A DNA stretch of 64,000 nt, from positions 823,766 through 887,765 of the forward strand of contig NZ_QAIG01000005.1 in the NCBI RefSeq assembly GCF_003060885.1, read 5' to 3'. Each line of letters opens with the position of its first letter. The stretch's first letter is position 1. The notes beneath the pieces were generated by a model. That model was given only the letters and a program-made list of their open reading frames with translations. It searched no databases and was not told the DNA's origin. A program made the translations under genes and the position numbers. Below are positions 1-13,819 of the stretch, piece after piece. This stretch comes from Pseudomonas sp. HMWF032. Its GTDB lineage: Bacteria > Pseudomonadota > Gammaproteobacteria > Pseudomonadales > Pseudomonadaceae.

Positions 1-858
1 CACCTGGACTATCACGGTTCTATGCAGGCCTACGCCGAGGCGAAAGCCACGCTCTTCGCCTGGTCGGACCTGCGTTGCCGGGTGCTCAACCTGGATGATG
101 CCTTTGGTCGTGAACTGGCCGCTGCGGAGCACGACTCCCGGCTGATCAGCTACAGCCTGATCGACGCCGACGCCTATCTGTATTGCCGCGATGCGCAGTT
201 TGACGAGCAGGGTGTGCGCGCCACGCTGGTCACCCCGCGCGGTGAAGGCAGCCTGCGCAGCTCGCTGCTCGGGCGCTTCAACCTGAGCAACCTGCTGGCG
301 GTGGTTGGTGCGCTGCTCGGCCTGGATTACCCGCTGGATGAAATCCTCAAAGTGCTGCCGCAGCTGCAGGGCCCTATTGGCCGTATGCAGCGCCTGGGCG
401 GTGGCAAGTTGCCTTTGGTCGTTGTGGATTATGCGCACACGCCAGATGCGCTGGAAAAAGTCCTCGAAGCCCTGCGCCCGCATGTCAAAGGCCGCCTGCT
501 GTGCCTGTTCGGCTGTGGTGGCGACCGTGACAACGGTAAGCGCCCGCTGATGGCAGCGGTGGTCGAGCGCCTCGCTGATGCGGTACTGGTCACCGATGAC
601 AACCCACGCACCGAAGCCCCTGCACAGATCTTCAAAGACATTCGCGCCGGTTTCGCCACACCTGAGGCCGTGCAGTTCGTCCATGGCCGTGGTCAGGCGA
701 TTGCTCAGCTAATCGCCAGCGCGTCTGCCGATGATGTGCTGGTGATGGCCGGTAAGGGGCATGAGGACTATCAGGAAATCAACGGCGTGCGTCAGCCATT
801 CTCCGATCTGGTCGAAGCAGCCAACGCGTTGGCTGCATGGGAGGTGGCGCATGCTTAA
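1..858 (+). CDS. murE: UDP-MurNAc-tripeptide synthetase MurE, 5' end cut by window
   Basis: This is the C-terminal 285 codons of MurE, which adds meso-diaminopimelate to UDP-MurNAc-L-Ala-D-Glu in the cytoplasm. The reading frame is open from base 1, starting in the conserved HLDYHG stretch of the Mur ligase centre, so the start lies before the window. The DNPR motif (codons at 598-609) that binds diaminopimelate is present, as is the GGDRDNGKR segment typical of the C-terminal Mur ligase domain. The stop overlaps the murF start by 8 bases, which suggests translational coupling. The family assignment is secure. Confidence 0.97.
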   Translation, partial: HLDYHGSMQAYAEAKATLFAWSDLRCRVLNLDDAFGRELAAAEHDSRLISYSLIDADAYLYCRDAQFDEQGVRATLVTPRGEGSLRSSLLGRFNLSNLLAVVGALLGLDYPLDEILKVLPQLQGPIGRMQRLGGGKLPLVVVDYAHTPDALEKVLEALRPHVKGRLLCLFGCGGDRDNGKRPLMAAVVERLADAVLVTDDNPRTEAPAQIFKDIRAGFATPEAVQFVHGRGQAIAQLIASASADDVLVMAGKGHEDYQEINGVRQPFSDLVEAANALAAWEVAHA

Positions 859-2221
859 GGCGCTGCGGTTGAGCGAAGTGGTGGGGCCACTGAGCGCCCG
901 AGTGATCGGGGGCGATGTGGTGTTCAGCGCCGTCAGCAGCGACAGCCGCGCCATTCAGCCAGGCCAGCTGTTTGTCGCCCTGGCCGGCCCGCGCTTTGAT
1001 GGCCACGACTACCTGGCTGAAGTCGCCGGCAAAGGTGCAGTGGCGGCGCTGGTTGAGCGTGAAGTGGCGGATGCGCCGCTGCCGCAACTGTTGGTCGCCG
1101 ATACCCGTGTGGCCCTGGGGCAGTTGGGCGCCCTGAATCGTCAGGCGTTCACTGCGCCGGTGGTCGCCATCACCGGTTCCAGCGGCAAGACCACCGTCAA
1201 GGAAATGCTCGCCAGCATCCTGCGCGAAGGCCTGCAAGGTCTGGTGCTGGCCACCCGTGGCAACCTCAATAACGACCTTGGTGCGCCGCTGACCCTGCTG
1301 GAGTTGGCGCCTGAGCATGTCGCTGGTGTCATCGAACTGGGTGCCAACCATGTCGGCGAGATTGCTTACACCGTCAGCCTGACCAAGCCCCAGGTGGCCG
1401 TGCTGAATAACGCCGGCACTGCGCATGTGGGTGAGTTTGGCGGCCCAGAGAAAATTGTTGAAGCCAAGGGCGAGATACTCGAAGGCTTGAGCGACAGCGG
1501 TGTGGCCGTGCTCAACCTTGATGACCGGGCCTTTACCATCTGGCAGCAGCGCGCCAAAGGTCGCCGCGTCAGCAGTTTCGCCCTGGTTAATCCGGCGGCT
1601 GACGTTTACGCCAGCGAGCTGGCCCGCGATGCTCGTGGCTGCTCGGCGTTTACCCTGCATTGCGCCAGCGGTCAGGCCCGCATCCAGCTCAATCTGCTTG
1701 GTGAGCACAATGTGGCCAACGCCCTGGCCGCGGCTGCTGCCGCTCTGGCGCTGGGGGTTGCGCCTGTGGCAATCAAGGCCGGCCTGGAAAACCTGCAACC
1801 GGTCAAGGGTCGCGCCGTTGCGCAGATTGCACCGAGTGGCCTGCGCGTGATCGACGACAGCTACAACGCCAACCCGACTTCGGTCTGCGCCGCCATCGAT
1901 ATCCTCGCCGGTTTCCCCGGCCGCCGCGTGCTGGTGTTGGGTGACATTGGCGAGCTGGGTGCGTGGGCCGAGCAGGGCCATCGCCAGGTCGGCAGCTATG
2001 CGCTGGGTAAGGTCGATGCGGTGTATGCCGTTGGCCCGCTGATGGCGTTTGCCATTGAAGAATTCGGCACAGATGGCCGGCATTTTGCCGACCAGGCCAG
2101 CCTGATTGCGGCGCTGCAGAGCGAGCAGGGCGACACCACTGTTCTTATTAAAGGTTCACGCAGCGCCGCGATGGAAAACGTCGTGGCGGCACTGTGTGGC
2201 ACGTCTGGGGAGGTTCACTAA
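851..2221 (+). CDS. murF: UDP-MurNAc-tripeptide:D-Ala-D-Ala ligase MurF
   Basis: The 456-residue product joins D-Ala-D-Ala to the UDP-MurNAc-tripeptide, the last cytoplasmic step of precursor assembly. It has a Mur ligase P-loop GSSGKTT around residues 108-116 and a conserved C-terminal [11 protein letters not shown] segment. I chose ATG 851 over an upstream in-frame ATG at 761 because 851 gives the usual family length and an 8-base ATGCTTAA overlap with murE. It sits inside the dcw operon and shares one base with mraY (TAATG). Confidence 0.97.
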   Translation: MLKALRLSEVVGPLSARVIGGDVVFSAVSSDSRAIQPGQLFVALAGPRFDGHDYLAEVAGKGAVAALVEREVADAPLPQLLVADTRVALGQLGALNRQAFTAPVVAITGSSGKTTVKEMLASILREGLQGLVLATRGNLNNDLGAPLTLLELAPEHVAGVIELGANHVGEIAYTVSLTKPQVAVLNNAGTAHVGEFGGPEKIVEAKGEILEGLSDSGVAVLNLDDRAFTIWQQRAKGRRVSSFALVNPAADVYASELARDARGCSAFTLHCASGQARIQLNLLGEHNVANALAAAAAALALGVAPVAIKAGLENLQPVKGRAVAQIAPSGLRVIDDSYNANPTSVCAAIDILAGFPGRRVLVLGDIGELGAWAEQGHRQVGSYALGKVDAVYAVGPLMAFAIEEFGTDGRHFADQASLIAALQSEQGDTTVLIKGSRSAAMENVVAALCGTSGEVH

Positions 2222-3303
2222 TGCTGCTGCTGCTGGCGGAATACCTGCAACAGTTCCACAAGGGTTTCGCAGTGTTCCAGTACCTGACACTGCGCGGCAT
2301 TCTCGGCGTGCTCACGGCGCTGGCCTTGTCGCTGTGGCTCGGTCCATGGATGATCCGCACCTTGCAGATTCGCCAGATCGGCCAGGCGGTGCGCAATGAC
2401 GGCCCACAGTCGCATCTGTCGAAGAAGGGCACGCCAACCATGGGGGGGGCGCTGATTCTGTCGGCCATTGCTTTCAGCACCCTGCTCTGGGCTGACCTGT
2501 CCAACCGCTATGTGTGGGTCGTGCTGGCCGTCACCCTGCTGTTTGGTGCCATTGGCTGGGTCGACGATTATCGCAAGGTGATCGAAAAGAACTCGCGGGG
2601 CCTGCCGAGTCGTTGGAAGTACTTCTGGCAGTCGGTGTTCGGTCTGGGGGCGGCCCTGTTCCTTTATATGACTGCGCAAAGCCCGGTGGAAACCACCCTG
2701 ATCCTGCCGATGATCAAGGATTTCGGTCTGGAGCTGGGCCTGGGCTTCGTGGTCCTGACCTACTTCGTGATCGTCGGGTCGAGCAACGCTGTCAACCTCA
2801 CTGACGGCCTCGACGGCCTGGCCATTCTGCCTACCGTGATGGTCGGCGGCGCGCTGGGGATTTTCTGCTACCTGTCGGGCAACGTGAAGTTCGCCGAATA
2901 CCTGTTTATTCCCTACGTGCCGGGTGCAGGTGAACTGATCGTGTTCTGCGCCGCCCTGGTCGGCGCTGGTCTTGGCTTCCTCTGGTTCAACACCTACCCG
3001 GCGCAGGTGTTTATGGGCGACGTCGGTGCCCTGGCCCTGGGCGCGGCCCTGGGCACCATCGCGGTGATCGTCCGTCAGGAAGTGGTGCTGTTCATCATGG
3101 GCGGCATCTTCGTGGTGGAAACCCTGTCGGTGATCATCCAGGTCGCCAGCTTCAAACTGACCGGCAAGCGCGTGTTCCGCATGGCGCCGATCCATCACCA
3201 TTTTGAACTGAAAGGCTGGCCCGAGCCGCGCGTGATCGTGCGTTTCTGGATCATCACCGTGATTCTGGTGCTGATCGGCCTTGCCACCCTGAAGCTGCGT
3301 TGA
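2221..3303 (+). CDS. mraY: Phospho-MurNAc-pentapeptide transferase MraY
   Basis: MraY transfers phospho-MurNAc-pentapeptide to undecaprenyl phosphate in the inner membrane, forming lipid I. The 360-residue length is exactly typical. The sequence is strongly hydrophobic with many membrane segments and carries the aspartate pair D115-D116 (VDDYRK), the NLTDGLDGL motif from residue 192, the FMGDVGAL segment and the histidine triad at 325-327 (IHHHFE). ATG 2221 overlaps the murF stop by one base; an ATG 27 bases upstream was rejected because it would add a non-conserved N-terminus. Confidence 0.98.
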   Translation: MLLLLAEYLQQFHKGFAVFQYLTLRGILGVLTALALSLWLGPWMIRTLQIRQIGQAVRNDGPQSHLSKKGTPTMGGALILSAIAFSTLLWADLSNRYVWVVLAVTLLFGAIGWVDDYRKVIEKNSRGLPSRWKYFWQSVFGLGAALFLYMTAQSPVETTLILPMIKDFGLELGLGFVVLTYFVIVGSSNAVNLTDGLDGLAILPTVMVGGALGIFCYLSGNVKFAEYLFIPYVPGAGELIVFCAALVGAGLGFLWFNTYPAQVFMGDVGALALGAALGTIAVIVRQEVVLFIMGGIFVVETLSVIIQVASFKLTGKRVFRMAPIHHHFELKGWPEPRVIVRFWIITVILVLIGLATLKLR

Positions 3304-3310
3304 GGAAAGC

Positions 3311-4657
3311 ATGAGCCTGATTGCGTCTGACCACTTCCGCATCGTTGTCGGCCTCGGCAAAAGCGGCATGTCCCTGGTGCGTTTCCTCGCCCGCCAGGGG
3401 TTGCCGTTTGCCGTGGTTGATACCCGTGCCAACCCGCCGGAGCTCGCCACCTTGCGTGAGCAGTTCCCGCAGGTGGAAGTGCGTTGTGGCGAACTGGATG
3501 TGGAATTCCTCTGCCGCGCCAACGAGCTGTTGGTCAGCCCGGGTCTGGCCATTGCCACCCCGGCGCTGCAGGCAGCGGCGGCGCGTGGAGTCAAGCTGTC
3601 GGGTGATATCGACCTGTTCGCCCGCTATGCCCAGGCGCCGATCGTGGCGATTACCGGCTCCAACGCCAAAAGCACCGTGACCACCCTGGTCGGTGAGATG
3701 GCCGCAGCGGCCGGCAAGAAGGTCGCTGTCGGGGGCAATCTCGGTACGCCAGCGCTGGATCTGCTCAGTGACGACATCGAACTGTATGTCATGGAGCTGT
3801 CGAGCTTTCAGCTGGAAACCACTGACCAGCTCAACGCCGAAGTGGCGACCTGCCTGAATATCAGCGAAGACCATATGGATCGCTACGCCGATCTGCCGGC
3901 CTATCACCTGGCCAAACACCGCATCTTCCGTGGCGCACGGCAGGTGGTGGTGAACCGCGATGACGCGCTGTCGCGTCCGTTGGTGGCTGATCAACTGCCG
4001 TGCTGGTACTTCGGCTTGGGCAAGCCGGACTTCAAGCGTTTCGGCCTGCTGGAAGAAAACGGCGAGAAATCTCTGGCCTACCAGTTCGCTGCGTTGCTGC
4101 CGGTGCGTGAGCTGAAAATTCGCGGCGCGCACAACCAGTCCAACGCCCTGGCTGCTTTGGCACTGGGCCATGCTGTAGGCCTGCCGTTCGAGCCGATGTT
4201 GGCCACCCTCAAGCAGTTCGCTGGCCTGCCGCATCGCTGCCAGTGGGTTGGCGAGCGCAAAGCCGTGAGTTACTACGATGACTCCAAAGCCACCAACGTC
4301 GGCGCTGCCCTGGCAGCCATCGAAGGCCTGGGCGCGGATATCAGCGGCAAGCTGGTGCTGATCGCCGGTGGTGATGGCAAGGGCGCGGACTTTTCGGCGC
4401 TGAAAACGCCAGTCGGCAAGTTCTGCCGCGCCGTGGTACTGCTCGGTCGCGACGCCGAGCTGCTGGCTGACGCGCTGGGCGCCGCCGCGCCGCTGATCCG
4501 GGTCAACACCTTGGAAGAAGCTGTGCAGCGTGCTGCAGAGCTGGCTGAGGCGGGCGATGCCGTGCTGCTGTCACCGGCCTGCGCCAGCCTGGACATGTTC
4601 AAAAATTTCGAAGAGCGCGGGCGTCTGTTCGCCCAGGCTGTGGAGGGCTTGCAATGA
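3311..4657 (+). CDS. murD: UDP-MurNAc-alanine:D-glutamate ligase MurD
   Basis: The 448-residue cytoplasmic ligase adds D-glutamate to UDP-MurNAc-L-Ala. The P-loop reads GSNAKST from residue 116, and the conserved central SEDHMDRY and C-terminal YDDSKATN and SPACASLDMFKNFEERG segments are all visible. A GAGGAAAG ribosome site precedes ATG 3311. The gene overlaps ftsW by 4 bases (ATGA). Confidence 0.98.
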   Translation: MSLIASDHFRIVVGLGKSGMSLVRFLARQGLPFAVVDTRANPPELATLREQFPQVEVRCGELDVEFLCRANELLVSPGLAIATPALQAAAARGVKLSGDIDLFARYAQAPIVAITGSNAKSTVTTLVGEMAAAAGKKVAVGGNLGTPALDLLSDDIELYVMELSSFQLETTDQLNAEVATCLNISEDHMDRYADLPAYHLAKHRIFRGARQVVVNRDDALSRPLVADQLPCWYFGLGKPDFKRFGLLEENGEKSLAYQFAALLPVRELKIRGAHNQSNALAALALGHAVGLPFEPMLATLKQFAGLPHRCQWVGERKAVSYYDDSKATNVGAALAAIEGLGADISGKLVLIAGGDGKGADFSALKTPVGKFCRAVVLLGRDAELLADALGAAAPLIRVNTLEEAVQRAAELAEAGDAVLLSPACASLDMFKNFEERGRLFAQAVEGLQ

Positions 4658-5883
4658 TGCTGGCCCGCCTGCTCGCCGCCCCTTCACCGCTGCATACCCG
4701 TCGTGGGATCGACATTGATTTCCCGCTGCTGGCTGGCTGCCTGGCACTGCTGGGGTTAGGCCTGGTGATGATTGCTTCGGCGTCCTCGGAAGTGGCGGCG
4801 GCGCAGTCGGGCAACCCGCTGTACCACATGATTCGTCACCTGGTTTATCTCGCCATTGGCACCGGGGCTGCGTTGACAACCCTGCTGGTGCCGATGGCAC
4901 TGTGGCAACGTTACAGTGGCACGCTGCTGCTGGTGGCTGTGCTGCTGCTGATTCTGGTGTTGCTGCCGGGTATTGGCCGTGAGGTTAACGGGGCCAAGCG
5001 CTGGATCGGCTTTGGCATCTTCAACCTGCAGCCGTCCGAGCTGGCCAAGCTATTCAGCGTGATGTTTATCGCCGCCTACCTGGTGCGTCGTCAGGAAGAA
5101 GTGCGCGAGAAGCTCACCGGCTTTATCAAACCGATGCTGGTGCTGGGCCCGATTGCTGCGCTGCTGTTGGCCGAGCCGGACTTCGGCGCCACCGTGGTAC
5201 TGGTGGGCGCGGCCATCGCCATGCTGTTCCTCGGTGGGGTCAACCTGCTGCGCTTTATTCCGCTGGCGGCCTGCGTACTGGGCCTTGGCGTGTTAGTGAT
5301 GACCAGTCAGGCCTATCGCCTGGAGCGCCTGACCAACTTTGTCGACCCCTGGGCTGACCAGTACGGCGCCGGTTATCAGTTGAGCCAGGCGCTGATTGCC
5401 TTCGGCCGGGGTGAATGGTTTGGCGTCGGCCTGGGCAACAGCGTGCAGAAGCAGTTCTACCTGCCGGAAGCGCATACCGACTTCGTGTTTGCCGTGCTGG
5501 CCGAAGAGCTGGGCATGGTCGGTGCACTGATCACCGTTGCCCTGTTTGTCTTCGTCAGCGTGCGCGCCCTGTATATAGGGCTATGGGCGGAGAAGGCTAA
5601 GCAGTTTTTTTCGGCCTATGTGGCCTACGGTCTGGCGTTTCTGTGGATTGGCCAGGTACTGATCAATATCGGGGTGAACATCGGCCTGCTGCCGACCAAA
5701 GGTCTGACGCTGCCATTTCTCAGCTACGGCGGCAGCTCGCTGGTGATCTGCTGCGTCAGCCTGGCGCTGTTGCTGCGCATCGAATGGGAGCGTCGCACCC
5801 AACTGGGCAGCGAGGATGTCGATTTCAGCGAAGCCGATTTCTTCGACGGCCAGCCTGCTGAGGAGGTTCGCCATGCGCGGTAA
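4654..5883 (+). CDS. ftsW: Septal peptidoglycan glycosyltransferase FtsW
   Basis: FtsW is a SEDS-family polytopic membrane protein that polymerises lipid II at the division site together with its cognate class B PBP. The 409-residue product has about ten hydrophobic segments and the SEDS features: NGAKRWI with LQPSELAK, EAHTDFVFAVLAEE, and the C-terminal LPFLSYGGSSL segment. The start ATG 4654 overlaps the murD stop, and its own stop overlaps the murG start by 11 bases. FtsW rather than RodA is supported by its place in the dcw cluster. Confidence 0.97.
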   Translation: MMLARLLAAPSPLHTRRGIDIDFPLLAGCLALLGLGLVMIASASSEVAAAQSGNPLYHMIRHLVYLAIGTGAALTTLLVPMALWQRYSGTLLLVAVLLLILVLLPGIGREVNGAKRWIGFGIFNLQPSELAKLFSVMFIAAYLVRRQEEVREKLTGFIKPMLVLGPIAALLLAEPDFGATVVLVGAAIAMLFLGGVNLLRFIPLAACVLGLGVLVMTSQAYRLERLTNFVDPWADQYGAGYQLSQALIAFGRGEWFGVGLGNSVQKQFYLPEAHTDFVFAVLAEELGMVGALITVALFVFVSVRALYIGLWAEKAKQFFSAYVAYGLAFLWIGQVLINIGVNIGLLPTKGLTLPFLSYGGSSLVICCVSLALLLRIEWERRTQLGSEDVDFSEADFFDGQPAEEVRHAR

Positions 5884-6935
5884 TGTACTGATCATGGCTG
5901 GCGGCACTGGCGGGCATGTATTCCCGGCGTTGGCCTGCGCCCGTGAGTTCAAGGCGCGCGGTTACAGCGTGCACTGGTTGGGCACGCCGCGCGGGATCGA
6001 GAATGAGCTGGTGCCGGCGGCTGGTCTGCCGTTGCACCTGATAGATGTCACGGGTCTGCGTGGCAAAGGCAAGCTGTCGCTGCTGAAAGCGCCGTTCCAG
6101 CTGCTCAAGGCGCTGTTCCAGGCGCGCAAAGTAATGCGCGAGCTGCAGCCGGTGTGCGTGTTGGGCATGGGCGGCTATGTCACGGGGCCTGGCGGCCTGG
6201 CCGCGCGCCTGAGCGGCGCGCCGCTGATCATCCACGAGCAGAACGCTGTGGCCGGTACGGCCAACCGCAGCCTGGTGCCATTCGCCAGCCGCGTCTGCGA
6301 AGCCTTCCCGAATACTTTCGGCAATAGCGACAAACGCCGCACCACCGGCAACCCGGTGCGCGAAGAGCTGTTCCTGGAAACCCCGCGTGATTCGCTGCGC
6401 AACCGCCAGCCACGTTTGCTGGTGCTGGGCGGCAGCCTGGGCGCCGAACCGCTGAATAAATTGCTGCCCGAAGCCCTGGCGCTGGTGGCCGCCGAGCTGC
6501 GCCCTGAGGTGTTTCATCAGGCCGGTAAACAACATGATGGCGTGACCGCTGAACGCTATCGCGCCGTTGGCGTCGAAGCGCAGGTCGCACCGTTTATCAA
6601 GGACATGGCGCGGGCCTATGCCTGGGCCGATCTGGTGGTGTGCCGGTCCGGCGCGCTGACCGTCAGCGAGCTGGCCGCCGCCGGCCTGCCAGCGTTCCTG
6701 CTGCCGCTGCCGCATGCCATTGACGATCACCAGACCCGCAATGCCGATTATCTGGCCAGTGCCGGCGCTGCCGTGCTGCTGCCACAACGTTCCACTGACG
6801 CCGCCAAGCTGGCTGCGCAGCTGACCGAGGTTTTGATGCACCCCGAACAACTCACTCACATGGCGCAGACGGCTCGTCGCCTGGCCAAGCCCGATGCAAC
6901 CTGCACCGTCGTCGATATCTGCCTGGAGGTGGCCC

Positions 6936-6943
<8 letters not shown>
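5873..6943 (+). CDS. murG: Lipid II synthase MurG
   Basis: MurG adds GlcNAc to lipid I on the cytoplasmic membrane face, giving lipid II. The 356-residue product begins with a Rossmann-like glycine motif [14 protein letters not shown] and has the second-domain [16 protein letters not shown] donor-site segment typical of GT28 enzymes. ATG 5873 was chosen over an in-frame ATG at 5816 because the family N-terminus begins right at the glycine motif and a GGAGG site precedes it. It overlaps murC by 8 bases (GTGGCTAA). Confidence 0.97.
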
Positions 6944-9334
<2,391 letters not shown>

Positions 9335-9337
9335 GTC

Positions 9338-10213
9338 ATGACGGCCACCTTGCGTCACCAGCCAGGTTCGAACCGCGCCCCCGTGCGCGGTAAGCCTGCG
9401 CAGCGCGGCGCCAGCCGTTTGGTGGCCAAGGAGCCGATCAGCCTGCGGATGAACCTGCCGAAGGCACGCTTCACGGGCATGGGCGGTTGGCTGAAGCGTC
9501 TGACTTGGCCGCTGTTGCTGCTCGGTCTGGGCTATGGCACATACGAGTTGTCATTGCGCGCGCTGCCCTATGCCGATCAGCCGATTGCGCGAATCAGCGT
9601 CGAGGGCGACCTCAGCTACGTCAATCAGCAGGCCGTGCAGCAGCGGATTGCGCCCTATGCCAGTGCCAGCTTCTTCAAGGTGGACCTGCTCAGCCTGCGT
9701 CGCGAACTGGAACTGATGCCGTGGATTGCCAGCGCCCAAGTGCGTCGCGTATGGCCGGATCAGTTGGTGGTGCGTTTGGAAGAGCAGCTACCGATTGCCC
9801 GCTGGGGCGATGAGGCACTGCTGAACAATCAGGGTGAAGCGTTTGCCCCGCAGGAAGTCAGCAATTATCAGCACCTGCCGCAGCTGTACGGTCCGCGCCG
9901 TGCCCAGCAGCAGGTGATGCAGCAATACCAGGTGCTCAGCCAGATGCTGCGGCCCATGGGATTTTCCGTGGCGCGGTTGGAGTTGCGTGAGCGCGGCAGC
10001 TGGTTTCTCTCCACCGGGCAGGGCATCGAGCTGCTGCTGGGGCGTGACCATTTGGTGGAAAAAATGCGCCGCTTCTCGGCCATCTACAACAAGGCCTTGA
10101 AAGAGCAACAAACGAATATCGCGCGTATCGATCTGCGCTATGCCAACGGCCTGGCCGTGGCGTGGCGTGAGCCGGTAGCGCCTGCAGCGGCACCCACCGC
10201 TGTCGTGCAGTGA
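9338..10213 (+). CDS. ftsQ: Cell division protein FtsQ
   Basis: FtsQ is a bitopic inner-membrane divisome protein that links early (FtsA/Z) and late (FtsL/B/W/I) components. The 291-residue product has a basic cytoplasmic tail of about 47 residues, one membrane segment near 51-67, then a periplasmic POTRA domain starting around residue 80 ([12 protein letters not shown]) and a FtsQ/DivIB domain. The basic N-terminal tail matches Pseudomonas FtsQ. It lies 3 bases after ddlB. Confidence 0.96.
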   Translation: MTATLRHQPGSNRAPVRGKPAQRGASRLVAKEPISLRMNLPKARFTGMGGWLKRLTWPLLLLGLGYGTYELSLRALPYADQPIARISVEGDLSYVNQQAVQQRIAPYASASFFKVDLLSLRRELELMPWIASAQVRRVWPDQLVVRLEEQLPIARWGDEALLNNQGEAFAPQEVSNYQHLPQLYGPRRAQQQVMQQYQVLSQMLRPMGFSVARLELRERGSWFLSTGQGIELLLGRDHLVEKMRRFSAIYNKALKEQQTNIARIDLRYANGLAVAWREPVAPAAAPTAVVQ

Positions 10214-10233
10214 ATCAGGAGAAGACAAGAGCC

Positions 10234-11481
10234 ATGGCAAACGTGCAGAGCGGCAAGATGATCGTCGGCCTCGACATTGGCACCTCCAAGGTAGTGGCGT
10301 TGGTAGGTGAGGTGAATGCAGACGGCCAACTGGAAATCGTCGGCATCGGCACCCATCCGTCGCGCGGCCTGAAAAAGGGCGTGGTGGTGAATATCGAATC
10401 TACCGTGCAGTCGATCCAGCGCGCCGTGGAGGAAGCCCAGCTGATGGCCGGTTGCCGTATCCACTCGGCCTTCGTCGGCGTGGCTGGCAACCATATACGC
10501 AGTCTCAATAGCCATGGCATCGTCGCCATCCGTGATCGTGAAGTCAGCCCGGCGGATCTAGAACGCGTACTCGACGCCGCTCAGGCCGTGGCCATTCCTG
10601 CCGATCAGCGCGTGCTGCACACCTTGCCGCAGGACTACGTGATCGATAACCAGGAAGGCGTGCGTGAGCCGCTGGGCATGTCTGGTGTGCGCCTGGAAGC
10701 CAAGGTGCACGTAGTTACCTGTGCCGTAAATGCCGCGCAGAACATCGAGAAGTGCGTGCGCCGTTGCGGCCTGGAAGTCGACGACATCATTCTTGAGCAG
10801 CTGGCCTCCGCTTATGCAGTGCTGACCGACGACGAGAAAGAGCTGGGCGTGTGCCTGGTGGACATCGGTGGTGGAACAACTGACATCTGTATCTTCACCG
10901 AAGGTGCGATTCGTCACACTGCGGTGATCCCGATTGCCGGTGACCAGGTGACCAACGACATCGCCATGGCCCTGCGTACGCCGACCCAGTACGCTGAAGA
11001 AATCAAGATTCGCTATGCCTGCGCGCTGGCCAAACTGGCCGGAGCCGGTGAAACCATCAAGGTGCCAAGCGTCGGTGATCGCCCGCCGCGTGACCTGTCG
11101 CGTCAGTCCCTGGCCGAAGTGGTCGAGCCGCGCTACGACGAGCTGTTCACCCTGATTCAGGCGGAACTGCGCCGCAGCGGCTACGAGGACCTGATCCCCG
11201 CCGGGATCGTCCTCACCGGTGGTACCGCGAAGATGGAAGGCGCCGTCGAGCTGGCCGAAGAAATTTTTCATATGCCGGTGCGTCTGGGCGTGCCCCAGGG
11301 TGTCAAAGGATTGGCTGATGTGGTGCGTAACCCCATCTATTCCACAGGCGTAGGCCTGCTGCTGTACGGGCTGCAAAAGCAGGCCGACGGTATTTCCATG
11401 TCTGCGCTTGGCAGTTACAGCGATGAACCCAAACAACCTGTGCTGGAACGGCTGAAACGCTGGGTCCAGGGCAACTTCTGA
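10234..11481 (+). CDS. ftsA: Cell division ATPase FtsA
   Basis: FtsA is the actin-like protein that tethers FtsZ filaments to the membrane. The 415 residues include the actin-fold phosphate-1 motif GLDIGTSK, the phosphate-2 segment VDIGGGTTD, and the adenosine-binding LTGGTAKMEG. The C-terminal end (LERLKRWVQGNF) is the amphipathic membrane-targeting helix. The start is set at ATG 10234, preceded by CAGGAG; an in-frame ATG at 10210 overlaps the ftsQ end and would add eight non-conserved residues. Confidence 0.97.
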   Translation: MANVQSGKMIVGLDIGTSKVVALVGEVNADGQLEIVGIGTHPSRGLKKGVVVNIESTVQSIQRAVEEAQLMAGCRIHSAFVGVAGNHIRSLNSHGIVAIRDREVSPADLERVLDAAQAVAIPADQRVLHTLPQDYVIDNQEGVREPLGMSGVRLEAKVHVVTCAVNAAQNIEKCVRRCGLEVDDIILEQLASAYAVLTDDEKELGVCLVDIGGGTTDICIFTEGAIRHTAVIPIAGDQVTNDIAMALRTPTQYAEEIKIRYACALAKLAGAGETIKVPSVGDRPPRDLSRQSLAEVVEPRYDELFTLIQAELRRSGYEDLIPAGIVLTGGTAKMEGAVELAEEIFHMPVRLGVPQGVKGLADVVRNPIYSTGVGLLLYGLQKQADGISMSALGSYSDEPKQPVLERLKRWVQGNF

Positions 11482-11526
11482 TTTTGCAGTAGGCGTTACA
11501 ACTAGAAAGTAAAAAGGAGAGGGAAA

Positions 11527-12714
11527 ATGTTCGAACTCGTAGACAGCGCTCCACAAAGTGCAGTTATCAAGGTGATCGGCGTGGGCGGTGGCGGCGGCAA
11601 CGCAGTCAACCACATGGCGAAGAACAACATCGAAGGTGTGGAATTCATCTGCGCCAATACCGATGCTCAAGCCCTGAAAAACATCGGCGCGCGCACCGTG
11701 CTGCAACTGGGCACTGCGGTGACCAAAGGTCTCGGCGCTGGCGCCAATCCGGAAGTCGGCCGCCAAGCAGCCATGGAAGACCGCGAGCGCATCGCTGAAG
11801 TGCTGCAAGGCACCGATATGGTCTTTATCACCACCGGTATGGGCGGCGGCACCGGCACCGGTGCTGCGCCCGTCATCGCTCAGGTGGCCAAGGAAATGGG
11901 CATCCTCACCGTTGCGGTGGTGACCCGTCCGTTCCCGTTCGAAGGCAAGAAGCGCATGCTGATTGCTGAAGAAGGTATTCGCGCGCTGTCGGAAAGCGTC
12001 GATTCGCTGATCACCATCCCCAACGAAAAATTGCTGACCATCCTCGGCAAAGACGCCAGCCTGCTGTCGGCTTTCGCCAAGGCTGACGATGTGCTGGCCG
12101 GTGCCGTACGCGGTATCTCCGACATCATCAAGCGTCCGGGCATGATCAACGTCGACTTCGCCGACGTGAAAACCGTGATGAGCGAAATGGGCATGGCGAT
12201 GATGGGCACTGGCTGCGCCAGCGGTCCGAACCGTGCACGTGAAGCCACCGAAGCGGCAATCCGCAACCCGTTGCTGGAAGACGTCAACCTGCAAGGCGCA
12301 CGCGGCATCCTGGTGAACATCACCGCCGGTCCTGACCTGTCCCTGGGTGAGTACTCCGACGTGGGTAACATCATCGAGCAGTTCGCCTCCGAGCACGCCA
12401 CCGTCAAGGTTGGCACTGTGATCGATCCGGATATGCGCGATGAGCTGCACGTGACTGTAGTTGCCACGGGTCTGGGCGCGCGTATCGAGAAACCGGTCAA
12501 GGTTATCGACAATACTGTGCAAGTTTCTGCCAACACTGGCGGTAACGCTGCAGCCCCGGCGCGTGCTGAGCAAAGCGTCAATTACAAGGACTACGAGCGT
12601 CCGACCGTTCAGCGTCAAAGCCACGGCGGTGCGGCTACTGCGGCCAAGCTGAACCCGCAGGATGACCTGGATTATCTGGACATCCCGGCGTTTCTGCGTC
12701 GTCAGGCTGATTGA
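11527..12714 (+). CDS. ftsZ: Tubulin-like division GTPase FtsZ
   Basis: FtsZ forms the cytokinetic ring. The 395-residue protein has the tubulin signature GGGTGTG from about residue 106, the N-terminal GVGGGGGNAVNHM segment and the T7-loop region with NVDFADVK. A variable linker of roughly 60 residues precedes the conserved tail DYLDIPAFLRRQAD that binds FtsA and ZipA. An AAGGAGAGG site precedes ATG 11527. A 45-base spacer separates it from ftsA. Confidence 0.98.
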   Translation: MFELVDSAPQSAVIKVIGVGGGGGNAVNHMAKNNIEGVEFICANTDAQALKNIGARTVLQLGTAVTKGLGAGANPEVGRQAAMEDRERIAEVLQGTDMVFITTGMGGGTGTGAAPVIAQVAKEMGILTVAVVTRPFPFEGKKRMLIAEEGIRALSESVDSLITIPNEKLLTILGKDASLLSAFAKADDVLAGAVRGISDIIKRPGMINVDFADVKTVMSEMGMAMMGTGCASGPNRAREATEAAIRNPLLEDVNLQGARGILVNITAGPDLSLGEYSDVGNIIEQFASEHATVKVGTVIDPDMRDELHVTVVATGLGARIEKPVKVIDNTVQVSANTGGNAAAPARAEQSVNYKDYERPTVQRQSHGGAATAAKLNPQDDLDYLDIPAFLRRQAD

Positions 12715-12786
12715 TGAAATGTATCAGGAGTATTGGGGTGATTGGTGTTCAGCAAAGGCCGGTTCTGCTATCATCGCCGGCCATTG

Positions 12787-13738
<952 letters not shown>

Positions 13739-13764
13739 CGCAACACCCTCCTTTTTTACTTTCA

Positions 13765-13791
13765 AAGGCCACCCTCGGGTGGCCTTTTTTT
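13765..13791 (+). terminator. Rho-independent terminator after lpxC
   Basis: AAAGGCCACCC and GGGTGGCCTTT form an 11-bp stem with a 3-base loop (TCG) followed by a run of T. It ends the dcw transcript. The A-rich left arm may also let it end the convergent dciA-like gene that finishes at 13820. Confidence 0.9.
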
Positions 13792-13819
13792 ATACCTGAG
13801 TATTGGCTTGTCTGAGCGT

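Noticed and set aside
6894..6935. Longer murC start at ATG 6894
   Set aside because: It lies deep in murG with no ribosome site; GTG 6936 has GGAGG and gives the same 8-base overlap style as murE-murF.
10558..12624. 688-codon minus-strand frame across ftsA and ftsZ
   Set aside because: It spans two well-conserved genes on the other strand and reads as a His/Gly/Gln-rich shadow.
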